Positions 37,486-53,423 are shown, counted from the stretch's first letter. The stretch is DNA of 64,000 bases from Alphaproteobacteria bacterium (GCA_026982705.1 JALSGP010000012.1:169127-233126), one strand, 5' to 3'. Notes: a model not told the origin generated them from the letters alone. Translations and numbers: made by a program.

Positions 37486-39150
37486 TCAGACCTCCCGCCG
37501 CCGCCAGTGTTCGATCCCGAGGGTGGTGGGCGCCATGTGGCCGGTGGGCTCCACCCCCTCCAGCCACTTCGGCCAGATGTGGGGATCGACGCGGAAATAG
37601 AGGGGCAGGACCGGCAGGTCCTCGGCGTAGAGACGCTGGAGACGCTTCCAGAGTTCCCTGCGCTTCTCGAAGTCCAGCTCCCGCTCGATGGCATCCAGCA
37701 GCGCGTCCATCTCGGGATTGCAGTAGCCGGTGTAGTTCTGTCCCGACCAGCCGTTCTCCTCCCGCGGGATCTCGTCGCAGTGGAGGGTGCTGCGTGGGAC
37801 GCTCTCCGGCGCGCTGATCCAGGCGAACATGGCCATGGCGCGGAAGCGGCGCCGCCGCACCGTCTCTCCGAAGAAGACCCGGGCCGGCTCGTTCTTGAGG
37901 GTGACCTCGATGCCGACCCGTCGCCACATGCCCTGCAGCACCTGCTGCACCAGCTCGCGGGTGCGGTTGCCGGCGGTGGTCATGAGCACCAGCGACAGGC
38001 GCCGCCCCTCGCCGTCCACCCACACGCCGTCGGCTCCGCGGCGATAGCCGGCCGCCTGCAGGAGGCGTACCGCCCGCTCGGGATCGTGGCGGTACACCGG
38101 CACGTCCGGATCGTAGACGGCATCCAGGGGATGGACGTTGGCATGGGCCACCGGCTGCTTGCCGGCGAAGAGCTTCGCCACCAGCAGCTCGCGATCGAGG
38201 GCGTGGAGCAGGGCCTGCCGCACCTCGCGGCGGGCGAGATGGGGATTGTCCAGCAGCAGATCGATGTGCTCGTACACCAGCCCCGGCTGGTAGCGGACGG
38301 TGAAGCGGTCCCCGTGCCGGCGCTCGAAGGCGAGGGCCTGATCCAGGCTCATGCCGAGGCCACCGTCCACCATGTCGATGGCGCCGGCGCGCAGATGCGC
38401 CTCGAGGGCGGCGGTGTTCTCCACCACCCGGATCAGCACCCGGTCGAACCAGGGCGGATCGCCCCAGAAGGTGGGGTTGCGCTCCAGCAGGATGTGGGAG
38501 CCCGTCGCCACCTCGGCCACCCGGTAGGGTCCGAACCAGAGGCCGGGATGGGTGGGCTCGGTGACGTAGAGGGTGCGATGGCGGTAGGTGGCGGGATCGC
38601 GTTCGAAGACGGGCCGTTCCAGATGCTCCGGCAGCAGGCCGAGATCGAGGAGGTCGTACTGGTAGGTGAGGCGCGAGTCGTGGACGACGAAGGTGCGCTC
38701 GTCCACCACGTCGATGCGGTGGATGCGCCGGTACGGCTCCATGCTGGTCACGCCGGTGGCGGGGTGCCGGCCCACCTGCCAGGTGAAGACCACGTCGCGG
38801 GTGGTGACGGGGGTGCCGTCGCCCCAGGTGGCGCCCTCGCGGAGGGTCCAGGTGGTGGCGACGCCGTCGCCCCCTTCCGGCGAGGGTTCGCGCACGGCGC
38901 GGCCGTTGGCGAAGCTGGGCAGTCCGGTGGCGAGATAGGCCCGTGGCCGCCAGTCGGGCCCGAAGGCGGTGAAGGGCCGGTGCGTGGCGCCGAGCACGTA
39001 GCTCTTGGCGGCCATGGAGTCGATGAGAGGATGGAGGGTGGCGGGATACTGGCTGATGCCGATCCGGAGTTCCCGACCGCCCGTCTGCCCGCGCACCGAT
39101 GTCGCGGCGACGGCGGTCGCGGCGGTGGCGAGGAAGTCGCGCCGTCGCAT
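37486..39150 (-). CDS. Peptide/nickel-type ABC transporter substrate-binding protein, Tat-exported
   Basis: The 554-residue precursor begins with MRRRDFLATAATAVAATS, a twin-arginine signal (RRDFL), so it is exported folded. The mature part matches solute-binding protein family 5 (OppA/DppA): LRIGISQYPATLHPL at the start, DGTPVTTRDVVFTWQ, VRQALLHALDRELLV and an end region typical of the family. These receptors bind oligopeptides, metals or opines. No permease or ATPase for this class lies next to it: the adjacent ABC gene is an exporter, so this receptor is an orphan here. Confidence 0.88.
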   Translation of the reverse strand: MRRRDFLATAATAVAATSVRGQTGGRELRIGISQYPATLHPLIDSMAAKSYVLGATHRPFTAFGPDWRPRAYLATGLPSFANGRAVREPSPEGGDGVATTWTLREGATWGDGTPVTTRDVVFTWQVGRHPATGVTSMEPYRRIHRIDVVDERTFVVHDSRLTYQYDLLDLGLLPEHLERPVFERDPATYRHRTLYVTEPTHPGLWFGPYRVAEVATGSHILLERNPTFWGDPPWFDRVLIRVVENTAALEAHLRAGAIDMVDGGLGMSLDQALAFERRHGDRFTVRYQPGLVYEHIDLLLDNPHLARREVRQALLHALDRELLVAKLFAGKQPVAHANVHPLDAVYDPDVPVYRHDPERAVRLLQAAGYRRGADGVWVDGEGRRLSLVLMTTAGNRTRELVQQVLQGMWRRVGIEVTLKNEPARVFFGETVRRRRFRAMAMFAWISAPESVPRSTLHCDEIPREENGWSGQNYTGYCNPEMDALLDAIERELDFEKRRELWKRLQRLYAEDLPVLPLYFRVDPHIWPKWLEGVEPTGHMAPTTLGIEHWRRREV

Positions 39151-39212
39151 GGACCGTCCTCCCGGCTGGCGGGACGAGAGTGCCGCGGGCGGGCGCCGGC
39201 GCAAAGGGGAAT

Positions 39213-41018
<1,806 letters not shown>

Positions 41019-41074
41019 CGACGCGGATCCCGAAACCGAAGCGGAGGACGTGCGGACGCGGACGGCCCCGGCCC

Positions 41075-41103
41075 TTGAGGCGCCCCGTGTCGGCCTCTAT
41101 CTA
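41075..41103 (+). promoter_or_regulatory. Promoter of rpmE-rpmJ
   Basis: TTGAGG (41075-41080) and TATCTA (41098-41103) are separated by 17 bases, giving a start near 41110 and a leader of about 30 bases. Confidence 0.7.
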
Positions 41104-41138
41104 GCGGCGGCGGACGCCACTTCAAAGGATCCGAGGCC

Positions 41139-41363
41139 GTGAAGAAGGGCATCCATCCGGACTACCACCGGATCACCGTGGTGATGACGGACGGCACCAC
41201 CTTCGAGACCCGTTCCACCTGGGGCAAGGAGGGGGACGTCCTGCACCTCGAGGTGGATCCGAAGTCGCACCCCGCCTGGACCGGTGGCCAGATGCAGGTG
41301 ATCCAGCGCGGCCAGGTGGAGAAGTTCAACCGCCGCTTCGCCGGCTTCCGGCGCAAGCGCTGA
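41139..41363 (+). CDS. rpmE: 50S ribosomal protein L31
   Basis: The 74-residue protein begins [20 protein letters not shown] and ends [12 protein letters not shown], as in L31. It lacks the Cys pairs of zinc-binding L31, so it is the cysteine-free form. The start is a GTG preceded by AAAGGATCCGAGG. The next gene, 17 bases downstream, is a 41-residue L36, a common companion of this form. Confidence 0.96.
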   Translation: MKKGIHPDYHRITVVMTDGTTFETRSTWGKEGDVLHLEVDPKSHPAWTGGQMQVIQRGQVEKFNRRFAGFRRKR

Positions 41364-41380
41364 GCCCGTGGGAGCGGACG

Positions 41381-41506
41381 ATGAAGGTGGTCAATTCGCT
41401 CAAGACCCTCAAGAATCGTCACAAGGACAATCGCGTGGTGCGGCGCAAGGGTCGCGTCTACGTGATCAACAAGACCAATCCGCGCTACAAGTGCCGGCAG
41501 GGCTGA
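41381..41506 (+). CDS. rpmJ: 50S ribosomal protein L36 (41-residue form)
   Basis: The frame from ATG 41381 to TGA 41504-41506 encodes [20 protein letters not shown], then a basic stretch and a terminal RYKCRQG. This is the YkgO-like, longer form of L36, in which most zinc ligands of the 37-residue form are missing (one Cys remains). GGAG lies six bases before the ATG. It is the second gene of the rpmE transcript. Confidence 0.93.
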   Translation: MKVVNSLKTLKNRHKDNRVVRRKGRVYVINKTNPRYKCRQG

Positions 41507-41530
41507 ACGCCGGACGGAACCGTACGGACG

Positions 41531-41551
41531 GGGGGCCCGTGGGGCCCCTTT
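41531..41551 (+). terminator. Terminator of rpmE-rpmJ
   Basis: GGGGCCC (41532-41538) pairs with GGGCCCC (41542-41548) across GTG, followed by TTT and C. The T run is short. Confidence 0.65.
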
Positions 41552-41566
41552 CGCATGTCGTCGCCC

Positions 41567-42409
41567 TCAGTGGCGACGGGCCAGGAACGCATAGGCGCCG
41601 AGACGGCCGTCGGCGAGGGCCGTGGCGAGATGGCGCAGCTTCTCCCGCCAGCGCGCCCCCATCACCAGGGCCGCCGAGCCCGGCGCCGTCTCCCCGTCGG
41701 CCCGTTCCGCCCGGCGGGCGCTCTCGGCCATGGCGGCGGCGGCGTGGCGGGTGCGGTTGCGGATGGTCACCACCTCGAAGCCGAGACGGGTGAGCAGCCG
41801 GTCCAGCTCGTCCACCCGCACGAGGAAGCTCTGCTCCGGCCCGTCCGCCCAGGGGACCGGATAGTCGGGTTCCCCGGTCATGCGGAAGAGATCGTAGAGG
41901 GCGAACCAGGTCCCGGGCTTCAGCACGCGGCCGATCTCGCAGTAGAAGCGTTCCTTGTCCTCCACGTTCATGGCCACGTGGATGGTGAAGGCGGCATCGA
42001 AGCTGCGGCTGTCGAAGGGGAGATCCAGCGCGCTGGCGACGTGGAACGTCACCCGGTCGGCGAGGCCCACCCGCTCCGTGAGGGCACGCGCCGCCGCCAC
42101 CAGCTCCGGTGAGAGGTCCACCCCCACCACCCGGCAACCGCGGGTGCGCGCCAGCCGCCGCGCGGGTCCGCCGAGGCCGGAGCCCACGTCCAGCACCCGC
42201 GCCCCTCGCGGCGGATCCAGGAGTTCGATCAGCGACTCGGTGGCCTCGGCGCCGCCAGCGTGCATGTCCTCGAAACCCTCGAGGTCCTCCGGCCGCGGCC
42301 GTGCCGGATCCACGCCGCGCACCGCCAGCGCCGCGAGGATGCGCTCGGCCAGCCCCTCGCGGGCGTAGTGGGCGCGCACCCGCGCCTCCAGTTCGTGGCG
42401 TCCGCTCAT
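41567..42409 (-). CDS. Class I SAM-dependent methyltransferase (UbiE/sarcosine-type)
   Basis: The 280-residue protein has the SAM-binding motif RVLDVGSGLGGPARRLA near residue 70, then GVDLSPELVAAARAL, SALDLPFDSRSFDAAFTIHVAMNV and EIGRVLKPGTWFALYDLFRM. This layout is close to glycine-sarcosine/dimethylglycine and ubiquinone-type small-molecule methyltransferases. The substrate cannot be fixed. The ATG overlaps the stop of the upstream universal stress gene. Confidence 0.82.
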   Translation of the reverse strand: MSGRHELEARVRAHYAREGLAERILAALAVRGVDPARPRPEDLEGFEDMHAGGAEATESLIELLDPPRGARVLDVGSGLGGPARRLARTRGCRVVGVDLSPELVAAARALTERVGLADRVTFHVASALDLPFDSRSFDAAFTIHVAMNVEDKERFYCEIGRVLKPGTWFALYDLFRMTGEPDYPVPWADGPEQSFLVRVDELDRLLTRLGFEVVTIRNRTRHAAAAMAESARRAERADGETAPGSAALVMGARWREKLRHLATALADGRLGAYAFLARRH

Positions 42410-43230
42410 CCGCTCACCAGCACCGGCAGGTCCGCGTGCTGGAGGATATGGCGCGTCGCCCCGCCCAGCACCAGTTCGCGCAGCCGCGAGTGGCCGTAGG
42501 CGCCGATCACCAGCAGATCCGCCCCCGCCTCGCGGGCGAGCTCCAGCAGGCGCGCACCCGGCCGGTCCGCCGCCGGCCGCCGCTCCACCACCGGCTCGAT
42601 GCCGTGGCGGCGCAGCCACAGGGCCGCGTCCTCCAGCCCGGCGGCACCGGCGTCCTCGCCGAGGGTGACGAGCCGCACCTCGCGGGCGGTGGCGAGGAAG
42701 GGCCGGGCGGCGTGAAGGGCCCGCGCCGCCTGCCGCGAACCGTTCCAGCCCACCAGCACGCGATGGCCCACCTCGCCCCGCCCGCCGCCGGCGGGCATCA
42801 CCAGCGCCGGCACCACCCCCTCCATGGCCAGGTGCTCGGCCACGTCCGGCTCCAGCGCGTCGAGACCGTGGGCGGGCGTCTGGGCCACCAGCACCAGATC
42901 GGCCACCCGCGCCCGCTCCGGCACCAGCAGCCGCGGCTCCCCCTCCAGCACCTCGAAGCGGATCTCCGGGACGAGATCGGCCAGCGCCTCGCGGAACCGC
43001 GCCTCCAGCCGCCGGGCCCGTTCACGGGCGGCCTCGCGCTGGGCCTCCAGGATCTCGGGTCCCACATAGGCGGCCGCCTCGCCGTAGCCCACCGGCAGGA
43101 GTGGCAGCGGCATCACGTGCAGACCCACCACCAGCGCATCGAAGCGGCGGGCCAGCAGGCGGGCGGCGGCGAGGCGGTCGTCGAGATGGCCGTCGCCGTC
43201 GTCCACGTGCACCAGCAGGATGCGGATCAT
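42406..43230 (-). CDS. Universal stress protein, tandem UspA domains
   Basis: The 274-residue protein contains two UspA-like alpha/beta halves. The first starts IRILLVHVDDGDGH (about 1-145); the second starts HRVLVGWNGSRQAARAL near 155 and ends with the ATP-binding loop signature VIGAYGHSRLRELVLGGATRHIL. The second half keeps the G-2x-G-9x-G(S/T)-type motif; the first half looks degenerate there. Such proteins appear under stress and stationary phase in other bacteria. It overlaps the methyltransferase gene by four bases. Confidence 0.88.
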   Translation of the reverse strand: MIRILLVHVDDGDGHLDDRLAAARLLARRFDALVVGLHVMPLPLLPVGYGEAAAYVGPEILEAQREAARERARRLEARFREALADLVPEIRFEVLEGEPRLLVPERARVADLVLVAQTPAHGLDALEPDVAEHLAMEGVVPALVMPAGGGRGEVGHRVLVGWNGSRQAARALHAARPFLATAREVRLVTLGEDAGAAGLEDAALWLRRHGIEPVVERRPAADRPGARLLELAREAGADLLVIGAYGHSRLRELVLGGATRHILQHADLPVLVSG

Positions 43231-43368
43231 GCGGGTTCTCCCCGGCCTCCCGCCCCATCCTAGGGAGGTGGTCCGCGGGACCGCAAGGCGGAGGTGGTGC
43301 CGCCACGAATTGACGGGCCTGCGGCGGCATGTCAAAGGGGCGGGTGTCGGCGGAGCGGGCCCGGGCCC

Positions 43369-43635
43369 ATGGATGCGATCGAGGAGGCGGCGCAGCGTTT
43401 CGAACGGGCGCTGGCCCGGCTGGAGCGGGCGGTGGCGGCGCTGTCCGGGCACCGGCGGGAGACCGCGGGGGCGGCCGAGACCGGCGCCGGTCTCGCCGAA
43501 CTGCGCGCCGCCTTCGAGACGGAGGCGGCGCGGCTGCGGGAGGAGAACCTGCGGCTGCGCGAGGCGCTGGCACGCGCTTGCGCCACCCTCGAGGAGAGCG
43601 CCGAGACGCTGGAACGCATGGCCGGAGAGGGCTGA
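43369..43635 (+). CDS. Small coiled-coil protein upstream of zapA (DUF4164-like)
   Basis: The 88 residues are almost entirely heptad-like helix (FERALARLERAVAALSG, then RLREENLRLREALARACATL), with no membrane segment or enzyme motif. Small coiled-coil genes of this size, often annotated DUF4164, commonly precede zapA in Alphaproteobacteria. The ATG has GGAGCGG about ten bases upstream, and the stop lies four bases before the zapA GTG. A role in division is inferred from position. Confidence 0.7.
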   Translation: MDAIEEAAQRFERALARLERAVAALSGHRRETAGAAETGAGLAELRAAFETEAARLREENLRLREALARACATLEESAETLERMAGEG

Positions 43636-43639
43636 GCGC

Positions 43640-44026
43640 GTGCCCACCGTCGAGATCACCGTCAACGGGCGGCGGCATCTGGTCCAGTGCGGCGACGGCG
43701 AGGAGCAGCGGCTGCGCGATCTCGCCGCCTATCTGGATGCGCGCATCCGCGAACTGGCCCAGCGCCACGGCGGCCTCGTCGGCGACAGCCGTCTCCTGGT
43801 GCTGGTGGCGCTGCTGCTGGCCGACGAGCTGGACGATGCCTATGCCGCCCTCAAGGCCAGGGACCGGGAGCTGGAGGCGCTGCGGGGCGAGCGGGAGGCG
43901 CTGCGCAGCCGGCTCGCCGACCTGGAGGCGCGGCTCGGGGAAAACGGCGCGGGCCGTCTCGCCGAGGTGCTGGCGCGCGGCGCCGAACGGCTCGAGCACC
44001 TCGCGGCGATGCTCGAACGGGCCTGA
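43640..44026 (+). CDS. zapA: Cell division protein ZapA
   Basis: ZapA bundles FtsZ filaments at mid-cell. The 128 residues begin PTVEITVNGRRHLVQCGDGE and RLRDLAAYLDARIREL, the ZapA N-terminal domain, followed by VALLLADELDDAY and a coiled coil to the end. It is translated from a GTG four bases after the preceding coiled-coil gene. The convergent 5-oxoprolinase gene ends four bases beyond its stop. Confidence 0.87.
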   Translation: MPTVEITVNGRRHLVQCGDGEEQRLRDLAAYLDARIRELAQRHGGLVGDSRLLVLVALLLADELDDAYAALKARDRELEALRGEREALRSRLADLEARLGENGAGRLAEVLARGAERLEHLAAMLERA

Positions 44027-44030
44027 TCCG

Positions 44031-47657
<3,627 letters not shown>

Positions 47658-47748
47658 GGACGCTCCTCCGCTCCGCTCCGCTCCGCGGCGCGGTATAGCC
47701 GCCGCCGGCGGCGGCGTCATCCGCGGGGAGCTCGGCCGCCGGCGGAGC

Positions 47749-48693
47749 TCAGGCGGCCATGGGTGCGTGCAGCTCGGCGAGGATGGTGTCCACGTCCGGG
47801 ACCCGCTCCAGCACGGCGAAGGCGTCGGGTCGGACGTGCTTCTTCGCGATGTGCTCGCGCAGCAGCGCCTCGGTGACGGTGCCGTTCTCCAGACACTCCC
47901 GCAGGAGGGCGAAGAAGTAGGCTTCCTGCCGACGGTCGGGATGGCGCCGGTAGCGCGGCAGCAGGCCGTAGGGGCCGAAGAGGCGACGGCGGGCCCGCAT
48001 GAGCCAGGCGAAGGGCGGGAAGGGCGCGAAGTGCTCCACCGGCAGATAGTCCATCCGGAGGCCGGTCTTCCAGGGCTGGGTGGAACGGCGGGTGGTGTGG
48101 AGCAGCTTGGTGTCGGCGGTGAGGCGGTCGAAGTCGTTCCACTCGGGTTCGATCTCGCCGATGAGGTTCTGGTCCTCGAACTCCAGGCCCATCCACTTCT
48201 TGTAGTCGAGTTCGCCGGTGAACAGCTTGTCGAACTGTTCCTCCACCTTCCAGTGGCGGAGCTTCGCACAGTCCAGCAGCATCACCGAGCTGGCCCAGCG
48301 GCCCCGCACCGCGAGCTTGACGCCGTCGTGAGCGCGGCAGAGGACGGCCTTGCCCTCCATGTCGCGGTCCAGCAGATCGGCCACGTCGCCGACGGCGAAG
48401 ATGTCCGGGTCCACCACCACCGCGCGGCCGCGGTAGCCCATGAGCTCGGGCGGCGCGAAGCGCAGCGGGGTGAAGGACTGCAGGTCCTCGTTGAGCCAGG
48501 GAACCCGGCTGCCGCCGCGCAGATATTCGCGCCCCTCGTAGCGCTCGAAGAAGGGGAAGTCCTCGCGGCGGATGATCCGCACCTCGAAGGATCCGGGGCG
48601 GCGCGAGCGGCGCTTCATGGAATGGGCCGACACGAGCGCGCCGATGTACTGCTTGTCGTTGGTGTGCACGAACACGCAGCGGGGTTCGGACAT
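47749..48693 (-). CDS. Glycosyltransferase-like protein (GT8-type fold)
   Basis: The 314-residue protein begins with CVFVHTNDKQYIGALVSAHS, the first strand and nucleotide-binding turn of a GT-A fold, and has RAVVVDPDIFAVGDVADLL, where DPD can serve as the metal-binding DxD. A later EDQNLIGEIEPEWN resembles the region of GT8 enzymes that follows the acceptor site. Donor and acceptor are unknown. The ATG at 48693 is preferred, with GGGAGCAGGG upstream. Confidence 0.65.
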   Translation of the reverse strand: MSEPRCVFVHTNDKQYIGALVSAHSMKRRSRRPGSFEVRIIRREDFPFFERYEGREYLRGGSRVPWLNEDLQSFTPLRFAPPELMGYRGRAVVVDPDIFAVGDVADLLDRDMEGKAVLCRAHDGVKLAVRGRWASSVMLLDCAKLRHWKVEEQFDKLFTGELDYKKWMGLEFEDQNLIGEIEPEWNDFDRLTADTKLLHTTRRSTQPWKTGLRMDYLPVEHFAPFPPFAWLMRARRRLFGPYGLLPRYRRHPDRRQEAYFFALLRECLENGTVTEALLREHIAKKHVRPDAFAVLERVPDVDTILAELHAPMAA

Positions 48694-48786
48694 GGACCCT
48701 GCTCCCTCCGGCTCCGTTCCCGTCGGCGGCACCCGCAGCGGCCGGCGGCAACGGTAGCACGGCGGCGGGACGAGACAAGGGCGGGC

Positions 48787-49245
48787 CTAGGACCGTCGCG
48801 CGGCGAAGAAGCGACGCAGGAGCTCGGCGGCGGCGCGCTCGCCGAGACCGCCGTAGACCTCGGGCCGATGACGGGCGGTGGCATGGGCGAAGATGCGGGG
48901 GCCGTGTTCCACCCCGCCCCCCTTGGGGTCGAAGGCGCCGAAGTAGAGCCGGCGGATGCGCGCGAGGGCGATGGCATGCGCGCACATGGGACAGGGCTCC
49001 AGGGTCACCCACAGATCGCAGCCCACCAGCCGCGGCGTCCCGAGCCGCCGCCCGCCCGCCCGCAGCACCAAGAGTTCGGCGTGGGCGGTGGGATCCCGAC
49101 GGCGCTCGACCCGGTTGCCCGCCACCGCGAGGAGCCGCCCGTCGGGGCCGAGGAGCACCGCCCCCACCGGCACGTCGCCCACCTCCCCCGCCGCCCGCGC
49201 GGCGGCGAGGGCGAGGGCCATGGGATCGCGTTCAGGGGACCGCAT
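48787..49245 (-). CDS. tadA: tRNA adenosine-34 deaminase TadA
   Basis: TadA converts A34 to inosine in tRNA-Arg(ACG). The 152-residue protein has the zinc-deaminase motifs DPTAHAELLVLR (H-A-E) and LEPCPMCAHAIALARI (P-C-x-x-C), plus the GDVPVGAVLLGPDGRLLA strand and the C-terminal ERAAAELLRRFF helix. Its start overlaps the upstream zinc-ribbon gene by 14 bases; a second in-frame ATG is at 49221. Confidence 0.93.
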   Translation of the reverse strand: MRSPERDPMALALAAARAAGEVGDVPVGAVLLGPDGRLLAVAGNRVERRRDPTAHAELLVLRAGGRRLGTPRLVGCDLWVTLEPCPMCAHAIALARIRRLYFGAFDPKGGGVEHGPRIFAHATARHRPEVYGGLGERAAAELLRRFFAARRS

Positions 49246-49900
49246 CCACCTCCCGCGCGAAGGTCACGGCATAGCGCACGGCCGCCGGCGGCGGATCCAG
49301 GAGCTTCGCCTCGAAGCGGGTGACGCCGCCCGGCGGCAGCACCCGCGCGCCCGCCGGGAACAGGCCGAAGTCCAGCTCGCGGCCGTCGGCGTCCAGCAGC
49401 GCCACCCGCACCGGCGGCACCAGTCGCTCGGCACCGGAGACATTGTGGACGTCGCCGCGCACCACCAGCACCGGCACGCCTCCCTCCTCGCGCCGCTCCA
49501 CCTCCACCCCCCGCAGCTCCAGCCCCAGCGGCAGCTCCACCGGCAGGCCCAGCCGCGCGTAGAGGGGGACCGCCCGCGGCCAGAGGGCCGCGATCTCGTT
49601 GCGGCCCACCACCAGCCCGACCACCAGCAGCACCAACAGCGCCACCGCCAGCCAGCCGAGGGCCGCGAGCCGCCGCGGGCGCAGCGCCTCCAGATCCTCC
49701 GGGGCCACGTCCGACGCCGTGAGCCCTTCCGGCAGCGGCGTCCCCTCCTCGCCCCCGGCCCCGGGCGGCGTCATGAACCAGCGATGGCCGCAGCGCGAAC
49801 AGCGCAGGTAACGCCCGTGCCGCCCCAGCGCCGCCGCCCGCAGGCGGAAGCGGGTGCCGCAGCGGGGGCAGTCGACGATGAGGGTCTCGGGTTCGCTCAT
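49232..49900 (-). CDS. Zinc-ribbon (MJ0042-type) single-pass membrane protein
   Basis: The 222-residue protein starts with a zinc ribbon holding two Cys pairs (DCPRCGTRFRL and LRCSRCGHRWF, about 10-42), then a linker, one membrane segment (about 80-100), and a C-terminal beta-rich domain with RGDVHNVSG-type strands resembling DUF3426. In Alphaproteobacteria such proteins are commonly found near ftsE/ftsX, as here. It is divergent from ftsE, 92 bases away. The role is unknown. Confidence 0.8.
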   Translation of the reverse strand: MSEPETLIVDCPRCGTRFRLRAAALGRHGRYLRCSRCGHRWFMTPPGAGGEEGTPLPEGLTASDVAPEDLEALRPRRLAALGWLAVALLVLLVVGLVVGRNEIAALWPRAVPLYARLGLPVELPLGLELRGVEVERREEGGVPVLVVRGDVHNVSGAERLVPPVRVALLDADGRELDFGLFPAGARVLPPGGVTRFEAKLLDPPPAAVRYAVTFAREVDAVP

Positions 49901-49992
49901 GCGCTCCTGCTCGCGCAAAGGTTGATCCCCCTCTGGACGAAGCGCGCCGGATGTGCAAGTCTCGGGGGTGATCGTCGCCGGGCGAGGATCCC

Positions 49993-50691
49993 TTGCCGTC
50001 GCAGAACCCACCTGCCGTCCGCCTCGCGGGGATCGGCACACGCTACGGCGAGGCCGAGGAGGTGCTGCACGACCTCGATCTGGTACTGCCGGCCGGCAGC
50101 TTCCACTATCTCGTGGGTCCCAATGGCGCCGGCAAGACCACGCTGCTGCGGCTGCTGGCCCTCTCCCTGCCGCCCACGCGGGGCCGCATGGTGCTCTTCG
50201 GAGAGGAGGTGGCGCGCCTCGACCGCGAGGCCCTGGCCCGGCTGCGGCGGCGCATCGGTGTGGTGTTCCAGGACTTCCGCCTGCTGGAGCATCTCGACGT
50301 CTTCGACAATGTGGCGCTGCCGCTGCGCATCGCCGGCCACGACGAGGCGCGGGTGACGGAGATCGTCGAGGAGATGCTGGCCTGGTCCGGCCTCGCCGCC
50401 GTCGCCCGCACCCGCCCGGGTCGGCTCACTATGGGCCAGCGCCAGCTGGTGGCCATCGCCCGCGCCGTGGTGGGGCGACCGCGCCTGCTGCTCGCCGACG
50501 AACCGCTGAGCCACCTCGATCCGCGCCGGGCCGATCGCATCATGTACCTGTTCACCCAGCTCCACCGTCTCGGCACCACGGTGGTGCTGGCCACCCACCA
50601 GATGGAACTGCTCCGGCGTTTCCCCCATCCGGTGCTGGAGATGGCCGAGGGCCGCATCCTCGCCCCGCCCCATGCCTCGGCCGCCGAGTAG
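49993..50691 (+). CDS. ftsE: Cell division ATP-binding protein FtsE
   Basis: FtsE is the ATPase of the FtsEX complex that activates septal peptidoglycan hydrolases. The 232 residues carry Walker A GPNGAGKT at 42-49, Q-loop VFQDFRLLEHLDVFDN, and Walker B RLLLADEPLSHLD. The signature loop is LTMGQRQLVAIARAV rather than the usual LSGGEQQ form. The start is a TTG with GAGGA about five bases upstream, the least certain point. ftsX follows after eight bases. Confidence 0.88.
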   Translation: MPSQNPPAVRLAGIGTRYGEAEEVLHDLDLVLPAGSFHYLVGPNGAGKTTLLRLLALSLPPTRGRMVLFGEEVARLDREALARLRRRIGVVFQDFRLLEHLDVFDNVALPLRIAGHDEARVTEIVEEMLAWSGLAAVARTRPGRLTMGQRQLVAIARAVVGRPRLLLADEPLSHLDPRRADRIMYLFTQLHRLGTTVVLATHQMELLRRFPHPVLEMAEGRILAPPHASAAE

Positions 50692-50699
50692 GTCGCGCC

Positions 50700-51560
50700 A
50701 TGAAGCCGGTGGAACTGGATCTCGCCCTCGCGGAACTGCCCGCCAATCGCTGGTTCGGCTGGATCGTCGGCACGCTGGTGGCGGTGGCGGTGCTGGCCCT
50801 GGCGGTGGTGGCGGCGGCCGACGCGGTGCTGCGGGAGGCGCGGCTGCGCCCCGTCACCGTCACCGTGGCGCTGCCGGCCGGAGACGGAGCGGCGGAGGCG
50901 GCGGTGCGGGAGGCGTTGACGCGCCTGCCGGACGTGCTGGCGGTGGAGCCGGTGCCGGCGGCGGAGCTGGGCGCATTGCTGGCGGCGGAGGACGCGGGCG
51001 GCGACGGCCTGCCGCTGCCGCGGCTCCTGGATCTGGTGTTCCGGCCGGGCGTCGACCCGGACATGGCGGGGCTGCGCCGGAAGCTCGCGGAGATCGCCCC
51101 CGGGGCGGTGGCGAGCGATCCCGCCGCCGACGGGAGGCCGGCGCTCGCCCGTGCCGAGGCGCTGCGCCTGCTGGGTCTCGGCGTGCTGGGGCTGGTGACG
51201 GTGACGGCGGTGATCTTCGCCGCGGCGACCGTGCGCGCCAACGTGCGGCTGCAGGCGGAGACGGTGGATCTGCTGCGGCTGATGGGGGCCAGCGACCGCT
51301 ACATCGCGCGCCAGTTCGAACACTTCGTCCTCGCCCGCGGGCTGGGCGCGGCCATCGCCGGCTTCACCGTCGCCGTGGCGTCGTTCCTCGCCGCCGTGGC
51401 CGGTGGCCGGGCGCTGTGGCCGCACCTGCTCGGCGGCGTGGCGCTCCGGCCGCTGGACTGGGTGGCGCTGGCGGCGGTGCCGGTGGCGCTGGTGCTGCTG
51501 CTGGCCCTCACCGCCCGCCTCACCGCCGGAAGGGCGCTGATCCGCGCGCTTCCGGCGTGA
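50700..51560 (+). CDS. ftsX: Cell division protein FtsX (permease subunit)
   Basis: The 286-residue protein has an N-terminal membrane segment (about 20-42), a periplasmic domain, and a C-terminal group of three segments with the FtsX hallmark ETVDLLRLMGASDRYIARQFEHFVL. This fits a four-segment FtsX fold. It is coupled to ftsE. The sequence is less conserved than in Gammaproteobacteria, which is usual. Confidence 0.87.
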   Translation: MKPVELDLALAELPANRWFGWIVGTLVAVAVLALAVVAAADAVLREARLRPVTVTVALPAGDGAAEAAVREALTRLPDVLAVEPVPAAELGALLAAEDAGGDGLPLPRLLDLVFRPGVDPDMAGLRRKLAEIAPGAVASDPAADGRPALARAEALRLLGLGVLGLVTVTAVIFAAATVRANVRLQAETVDLLRLMGASDRYIARQFEHFVLARGLGAAIAGFTVAVASFLAAVAGGRALWPHLLGGVALRPLDWVALAAVPVALVLLLALTARLTAGRALIRALPA

Positions 51561-51658
51561 CCGTGGACCGATCCTCCGAGGTGGGCTCGGACACTCGCGG
51601 CGTCTTCCCGCCCGTTCCGGCGCCCCCGCCGACGTCCCCGCGCCCGACGGCTTGCGGG

Positions 51659-51695
51659 AAAAAGCGGGGAGGCCGCGGGCGACCGCGGCCTCCCC
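51659..51695 (-). terminator. Terminator of groESL
   Basis: On the minus strand a perfect 13-bp GC-rich stem (51666-51678 with 51683-51695, four-base loop) is followed by GC and five T residues (51663-51659). It lies 25 bases past the groEL stop. Confidence 0.88.
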
Positions 51696-51719
51696 CGCGC
51701 CGGGAGATCCCGGCGGGGA

Positions 51720-53366
<1,647 letters not shown>

Positions 53367-53423
53367 TCACTCGGGTTGGTTCGACCCAGAGACTGCGGGG
53401 AAATCGACGACGGACCGTCCGCC

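Noticed and set aside
44027..44030. 6S RNA downstream of zapA, a common position
   Set aside because: Only four bases separate zapA from the convergent 5-oxoprolinase gene, so there is no room for it here.
47675..47700. Short CTCCG tandem repeat before the 5-oxoprolinase start
   Set aside because: Four or so repeats of a ribosome-site-like unit in GC-rich DNA are unremarkable; no function is supported.
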